Source: Halisarca cf. caerulea
Lineage: Eukaryota > Porifera > Demospongiae > Chondrillida > Halisarcidae
Length of the DNA: 12,500 nucleotides
Reading direction: 5' to 3'
Assembly: GCA_963170055.1 (NCBI GenBank)
Contig: CAUJGJ010000397.1
Location: forward strand, 3,770,001-3,782,500
Part shown: piece by piece, positions 8,131 through 12,500 of the stretch
Layout of the letters: each line of letters opens with the position of its first letter
Numbering within the stretch: the first letter of the stretch is position 1
Translations under genes and position numbers: made by a program
Notes under the pieces: model-generated
Told to the model about the DNA's origin: nothing
Databases searched by the model: none
The model's input: the letters and a program-made list of their open reading frames with translations, nothing else

Positions 8131-8270
8131 AATTCCATGTGGGGGATTTTAAGATCTCTGATAGTTTTAGAGAAAATCACTAAAAACCACAATTTCAAAG
8201 AATGTCAGCTCACCTTTTCACCTATAACTTGTGAATCAGGCAATGAATCAAAATCCCCCACATGGAAATT
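8131..8270. repeat. Degenerate palindromic element
   Basis: AATTCCATGTGGGGGATTTT (8131-8150) matches the reverse complement of 8250-8270 with a single extra base. Weaker similarity continues outward (TTGGCAT and GCTGGG blocks) to about 8083 and 8344. The loop is about 99 bp. It is probably an old inverted-repeat element of 260 bp or so. Confidence 0.55.
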
Positions 8271-8718
8271 GTAGATTTTCCTATAATAATGCCGACAAAT
8301 GCGGAAAACTATGCCAATGGGCTGTTTACCGTTGACTCCCAGCCATTAAAGTTTAGACTAGCCTAGAACTAGCTGGTAGCCATTTTGTCAAATGACTGTC
8401 ATATGATATTAGAAGTGACTTCACCTAAGAGAGTCACTAGTAAAGTGGAATAGAGGCTCAATTTCTGTATTCTTAGACAACGTTACTTCATTTCGTACCT
8501 TTATTTCACTGATATGTACTCCTACTTTGCCAAGAAAGACGGAAAACTCAAATTTTGGCTTATGCTGCACTTTTGTATGCGATCTACATTATTGAAGATG
8601 AAGGACGATGTTTTTAAAGGAGAGAATGCCGAAGCTTAGACCTGGTAAGCCCGTGATGTTAGCCCAAAATTTAACTGATGTGTTCAACCTTTAATTTGAA
8701 GGCTTTTGATCACTTAGT

Positions 8719-8784
8719 TTTGCATCGCTAGCCCTTACTCTTGCAATTGACGGTGTCACGGGAAAGGGGCTGGCGATGCGCAAA
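8719..8784. repeat. Inverted repeat around a 32-bp spacer
   Basis: TTTGCATCGCTAGCCC (8719-8734) matches the reverse complement of GGGCTGGCGATGCGCAAA (8767-8784), apart from one substitution and a 2-bp gap. Function unknown. Confidence 0.5.
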
Positions 8785-9497
8785 TAAGATTCATCGTTCA
8801 CGAAGGTTATTTCACTTGAGCGAGTTGATCTTTGGCAGTTTGAATGTCATGTAAGGCTGTTTTGAACGGTTTTGAAATCTTTACAGAAATATTTTTTGGC
8901 CAACGCATGGCCTGGTCACATGACATCATATCGTGAAGCCAGCTAAGGTTGTGAAATTCCTTCTGTTAGACACCTCCGCTCAATTTCAAAGCTCACAGAC
9001 ATGTCCCACATGCATCGTCTACAACCTGACAGGAGTAAGAATACGCAAGCGGAAGTTGTCAAAGTGCCTTGGGAACCACCAACAGTAAGCCATGAAACTT
9101 TTTTGTATGAACCTCCAACTAGTCGTTATCCACAAACAGACAGGAGATCTCCTGATCGCCTACAAACCACCAAACTAGCATGCTCCAGGAGGAGCTTCAT
9201 TTGGGAGGGAGGAAATGTAACCTTGTATGCATGATTCATTTGACTTATGTGTAGTGTCAATTGATTTGTTTGATTGTACTTACCTTGTCTGTGTGCATGT
9301 GTGGCAGTTACTATGTTCTGTGGATAGGACTGAGACTTGTGTGTAGGTCTGTGCTACTAGATAGTAACTTGAGTTTTTAGAATCGTTGTTGTGAAGGGAT
9401 CATTGAATCATAGTGAGAATTGAAGCTATGAGTATAACATGTGTATAAGATGTGTATACTTGTGTGAGTTATATGTACATGGCAGTGTATTAATATT

Positions 9498-9536
9498 AGA
9501 CACCTTAAGATTTTCGCATATGCGTAACTTGTAACC
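9498..9536 (+). repeat. Left terminal inverted repeat of the Harbinger element
   Basis: It starts AGACACCTTAAGATTTTCG and runs to GTAACC. It pairs with 12345-12384. The first 16 bp are identical at the two ends; the inner part aligns with a gap of a few bases. Confidence 0.85.
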
Positions 9537-9571
9537 GCTAACCGCAGTTACACATTACCCGTCGACCAATC

Positions 9572-9589
9572 GACACCTTAAGATTTTCG
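9572..9589 (+). repeat. Internal second copy of the Harbinger terminus
   Basis: GACACCTTAAGATTTTCG is an exact 18-bp direct repeat of 9499-9516, offset by 73 bp, followed by a similar CACGTAAC block. It may be a duplicated end, a subterminal binding site, or the border of a nested relative. Confidence 0.8.
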
Positions 9590-9638
9590 GATACACGTAA
9601 CTCACCAAGAGAAAAATGTGTGAACTTCAGTGCGAACA

Positions 9639-11026
9639 ATGGCCGCAGCAAGAAAGTAAGTTCTGCTCCTGCTCGATTATTTAGGAACAAATGGTTATCC
9701 TATGGCCGTTTTCGGCAGGTGTTACATTCAGAATTTCGTTCAGCTCATGTTCGACAGCAGCAGCGAGGATTCCTCAAGCAAAGAAGATATCGCTCAACTC
9801 CTGGTTTACGAAGTCATCTTCCCTCCGAAGCCTATTCGGCATGGACGCTCGAGTTTGGAGAGCCTCAGTGAACTGGACTGCGAGCGTTTGTTCAGGTAAG
9901 GCTGCTTTCTGCATTTCTAAAGCCGTTCTTGCATGAAATTGTTCTTGCTCCCTAAGTTCATATCAAAACTGTATGTACAAAGTACTGCCCCCCTTTCTTA
10001 TTTTTTAGGTTTCAAGCATCTGATATAGAGAGGCTCAGAGCTGCACTTGGCCTTTCAAGTGTATACCGTTGCAGGCAAGAAACAAGAGCAACAGGTAGAG
10101 AGGCACATTTGATCATGTTGCGTCGGCTCAGCTATCCTGCTCGATGGTGTGACCTCGTCCCACTTTTTGGTATGGAAGAGCCAGAGTTGAGCAGTATTTT
10201 TAATCCGGTGAGTCATCATTTCTCTATAATTTTACCAGAGTGCTGTCACAATCGTCACTCCTTCCCCTCTGCTCAGGTCATTGATGATGTATATGACAGA
10301 TTCAAGGACCTCCTCACAGAACTTGATCTGGTCTGGCTAAACCCAGAATTGTTCTCTGCAGCAGTAGCTGCTAAAGGAGCAGCTCTGAACAACTGCTGGG
10401 GATTTATTGATGGGACAGTCCGTCCAATTGGTCGTCCGAAGAGAAATCAAAGGATCATGTTTAGTGGACACAAACGTGTTCATTGCATCAAGTTTCAGGT
10501 TTGTTAACTGAATTGTCACATTTACTTACGAACTTGCTAACTATTCTATGGTACTCCTGCAGGCTGCGGTCGCTCCAAATGGACTGGTTGCCCATATGTT
10601 CGGGCCCATCGAAGGGAGACGGCATGATGCCTTCATGTTGGGAGCTAGTGGTCTAGCACCAAAGCTAAGACAATTTCAACAAACCAATGGACAACCATAC
10701 ATTATCTATGGTGACCCAGCATATGGATTGTCAGCAAACATCCTTGCACCATTCCGTGGTGCCAATCTCTCCGCCAACAGAGGGATTTCAACAAATCCAT
10801 GAGCCAGGTCCAGATCAGTGTGGAGTGGGCATTTGGGAAGATCTGTCAGTCCTTCTCATATGTAGATTTCAAGCGCAACAGCAAAGTACTGCTGCAACCT
10901 GTGGCTAAGTACTACTTGGTGGCCACTCTCCTGACGAACTGTCACACCTGCCTGTATGGGTCTTTAACAACCACTTTCTTTGGTGTAGATCCACCTTCTT
11001 TGGAGACATACCTTAACAACTATTGA
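9639..11026 (+). pseudogene. PIF/Harbinger DDE transposase (frameshifted)
   Basis: The model is 9639-9655, 9719-9895, 10009-10207, 10277-10498 and 10563-11026, with introns of 63, 113, 69 and 64 bp and all phases agreeing, for about 359 residues. A start at 9702 without the first splice stays in the same frame. The DDE nuclease (DDE_Tnp_4 type) has D1 in GFIDGT (10409-10411), the PIEGRRHD block, D2 in YGDPAYG (10713-10715) and E in ISVEWAFG (10823-10825). Upstream is the helical region with IFNP|VIDDVYDRF. One base is lost near 10773-10776, between D2 and E: the first frame stops at 10800 and the second runs to TGA at 11024-11026. The third intron has an in-frame length (69 bp) but is removed because the flanking sequence rejoins to the family pattern. 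As it stands the nuclease would be inactive. Confidence 0.88.
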
Positions 11027-11050
11027 GTTTGCAATCTTGAAACATGAAAT

Positions 11051-11100
11051 AATAAATGTGATACATAAGATGTGAATAAAAATTTGTCATGGTCAATAAA
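11051..11100 (+). terminator. Three AATAAA polyadenylation signals
   Basis: AATAAA occurs at 11051-11056, 11075-11080 and 11095-11100, 25-75 bp after the transposase stop. The convergent MYB-like gene stops at 11122, so the two 3' ends are packed within about 100 bp. Confidence 0.7.
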
Positions 11101-11121
11101 ATGGCATGTATGTCCATGAGT

Positions 11122-12080
11122 TCACTTTTGTTGTGATATGAGCTTGCAAAGAAGCTCAAGCATGGCCCTTCTCTCTTCCATTTCCATTTCAGACTTCTTT
11201 TCCATTAAAGCAGCATTAGCCTTCCTCACTTCTTCATCCACCTCCACTTTTCTTCTTTGAAGTTCCAGCTCAGTCCTGCGCAGATCGAGCTCTTTTTCTT
11301 TTAATTGTGATCTGCACTCAAATTTCTCTTCTAATAGCTCAATTGCTGAGAGCTTAGAAGCCCTTTTTCGTTTCTTCCCCTTATCTGCATGCCATCATAA
11401 TAGACATAGTAAAAGACAAACACGACACGTTGACATAGTGATTTTTGACTTACCCTTTGCGTCATCGTCTTCTCCATCAAAGTCCAAAGACACTACAGAA
11501 GAGTCAGCTGATGAGTTGTTGAGACGTTTTCTTTCTGCAAGGCATTACATATAAAATACGCAATGAAAGACACAACACTGAAAGGAGACATACAAGTGAT
11601 CAAACATACGGCTTAAAGTCTCCATAGCAGATTCTCTCATATCTTCTGCTTGTTTCTTTTCACAGAGTTCTTTTTTTTCTTCTCTTCTTTTTCTTTGCTT
11701 AATGCAGCTAGGACATCCCTTCTGTATGTAAAGATATCCTCCAAGAGCTGGGTCAGCTCATCATATTCCTCCTCTGTGCCAGACTTACAAATAAATGCAT
11801 GCATGTGTTTCTAATGCAAATTTGATAACATATTCAGCACTCAGACTCACCGCTTTGAAGACTTGCTGTCTTCCGCTTTGAACTTGTCCAGCAATCTTTC
11901 AAGGCGTTCTCTGCAGCCTCTGCCTTTGAGCTCCACTGGCGGTTTGTCCTTAATAGAAAAGTCAGCACTGAGAGTCTATGCAATCACCTCCCAGTCTGCA
12001 GGCTTGCTAGGACGGCGTGAAGTAACCTCCTTAGCTAGCGATAGATCATGCTGCAGCTCTGGCCAACGAAATTGTGGCAT
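11122..12080 (-). pseudogene. Harbinger MYB/SANT-like DNA-binding protein (broken)
   Basis: Exons are 12080-11851, 11783-11610, 11534-11454 and 11384-11122, with GT..AG introns of about 68-75 bp. The N-terminus (MPQFRWPELQHDLSLAKEV.., then KPADWEVIA and CRERLERLLDKFKAED) is the MYB/SANT-like trihelix of the Harbinger accessory protein. The block SGTEEEYDELTQLLEDI follows, then a Lys-rich stretch, a KKRKR nuclear-signal-like motif and a C-terminal coiled coil (ELELQRRKVEVDEE.. to LLCKLISQQK). In this superfamily the protein binds the element ends and brings the transposase into the nucleus. Breaks: a nonsense TAG at 11978-11976 (codon 35), an apparent one-base loss in the A8 run at 11671-11678, and a phase mismatch between exons 1 and 2, implying another indel or a different splice. 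Confidence 0.82.
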
Positions 12081-12344
12081 GTTGTAATATAGCAGCGAGT
12101 GTGGTGGTTAAAATCACTCCTACAAGACTAGGATGAGAAGCAAGGCCACTGAAACTGGGCAGAAGTACGCAGCAGACACCGGACTACACTCATAGATTCA
12201 CCAAATGTGGATTGAAACAGAACTCGGGACGGCAAACTCACAGGGAAATTGAGTACGCGTAGACCACCATTCACAGGTTGACGTGTGAAATCGGCGCGTG
12301 ACTTGTGGTTTGCGGTCGCGCACGTGATTTTCCCACACATTACC

Positions 12345-12384
12345 GGTTACACGTAAGGCGAAAAATCGAAATCTTAAGGTGTCT
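12345..12384 (-). repeat. Right terminal inverted repeat of the Harbinger element
   Basis: It reads GGTTACACGTAAGG.. to ..CTTAAGGTGTCT and is the inverted partner of 9498-9536. The target duplication ATT follows at 12385-12387. Confidence 0.85.
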
Positions 12385-12500
12385 ATTGTGTGTAGATATA
12401 CCTCTGTAAATTTATGTTTTTCATTGTGTGTGTATCTCTGTATGCTTGTTTCTCTATACAATTTTACACAGCTAAAAATGGTGCCCAGAAAACGGTAATA

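Larger units (their letters stand above)
7033..9497. other. Intergenic region without a supported gene
   Basis: No spliced gene could be built here. It holds the 314-bp miniature transposon at 7179-7492, a 22-bp tandem duplication (7810-7853), a degenerate palindrome (8131-8270), a 16-18-bp inverted repeat (8719-8784) and a GT-rich tract (about 9240-9490). An open frame at 9001-9234 (77 codons, Pro/Arg-rich, Kozak purine at -3) has no recognised domain. It could be a terminal exon of something upstream, but I cannot support that. Confidence 0.5.
9498..12384. mobile_element. PIF/Harbinger DNA transposon, complete layout, decayed genes (2887 bp)
   Basis: The ends AGACACCTTAAGATTT..(left) and the reverse complement of the right end AGACACCTTAAGATTT.. 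match, with further similarity to GTAACC. The flanks ATT (9495-9497) and ATT (12385-12387) form a 3-bp target duplication, the size expected for PIF/Harbinger. Inside are a DDE transposase on the plus strand and a convergent MYB/SANT-like gene on the minus strand, the classic two-gene layout. Both genes are broken, so this copy should not be autonomous. The flanks outside are GT-rich on both sides, consistent with insertion into one continuous tract. Confidence 0.92.

Noticed and set aside
8966..8975. TTAGACACCT, identical to the Harbinger end plus flank, as a solo terminus
   Set aside because: The match stops after 10 bp, before the AAGATTTTCG that all three true copies share, and no partner end lies nearby; probably chance.
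9001..9234. 77-codon open frame as a gene
   Set aside because: No domain, signal or splice partner found; it has a weak internal repeat around GACAGGAG but nothing that supports coding.
9620..9936. Two other-frame open readings (starting 9620 and 9691) over the transposase N-terminus
   Set aside because: Only the 9702 frame joins in phase with the downstream exons that encode the DDE domain.
12128..12461. Minus-strand open frames across the right end of the Harbinger element
   Set aside because: They cross the terminal inverted repeat into flanking DNA and lie upstream of the MYB-like start; no features.

Overview
The window is eukaryotic and almost certainly animal. It is AT-rich, with spliced genes (GT..AG introns of about 60 bp to 2.3 kb), strong Kozak contexts, TA and TGCATG simple repeats, and many small inverted-repeat transposons. 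Gene style and content (SAM-domain and C2H2-like multi-copy gene families, a PIF/Harbinger DNA transposon with a MYB-like partner gene) fit an early-branching metazoan such as a demosponge. That placement is inference from style, not from a marker gene.

Region 1 (1-7032) holds a divergent gene pair that shares a promoter of about 110 bp (1473-1583) with two CCAAT boxes in mirror orientation. The leftward gene (minus strand, exons 1472-1088, 962-610, 327-205, continuing off the left edge) encodes two C2H2-like fingers of identical unusual spacing (C-x5-C-x12-H-x4-H), but an in-frame TGA lies at codon 7. The rightward gene (exons 1584-1683, 2937-3468, 5800-6067, 6163-6260, 6610-7032) encodes a SAM-domain protein of about 473 residues. 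Every splice phase fits, but one base is missing near 3396-3399. Its two long introns hold several inverted-repeat elements: 1715-1938, 2040-2243, 3571-3671, 4103-4140 and 4378-5703, the last with a further palindromic unit inside it.

Region 2 (7033-9497) has no gene I can support. It carries a clear 314-bp miniature transposon at 7179-7492 with a perfect 6-bp target duplication, a degenerate palindromic element around 8131-8270, other inverted and tandem repeats, and a GT-rich tract leading to the next element.

Region 3 (9498-12384) is a complete but decayed PIF/Harbinger element of 2887 bp. It has terminal inverted repeats, a 3-bp ATT target duplication, a plus-strand DDE transposase (9639-11026, one frameshift between the second D and the E), and a convergent minus-strand MYB/SANT-like protein (12080-11122, one nonsense codon and at least one frameshift). 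In this superfamily the two proteins normally cooperate: the MYB-like partner binds DNA and carries the transposase to the nucleus and to the ends. The left end is odd in carrying a second exact 18-bp copy of the terminus 73 bp inside the first.

No tRNA, rRNA, CRISPR or prokaryotic operon structure was seen. The most interesting items are the divergent SAM / odd-spaced zinc-finger gene pair, the mirrored CCAAT promoter, the duplicated Harbinger terminus, and the string of single-base breaks across four genes, which could reflect either decay or assembly error.
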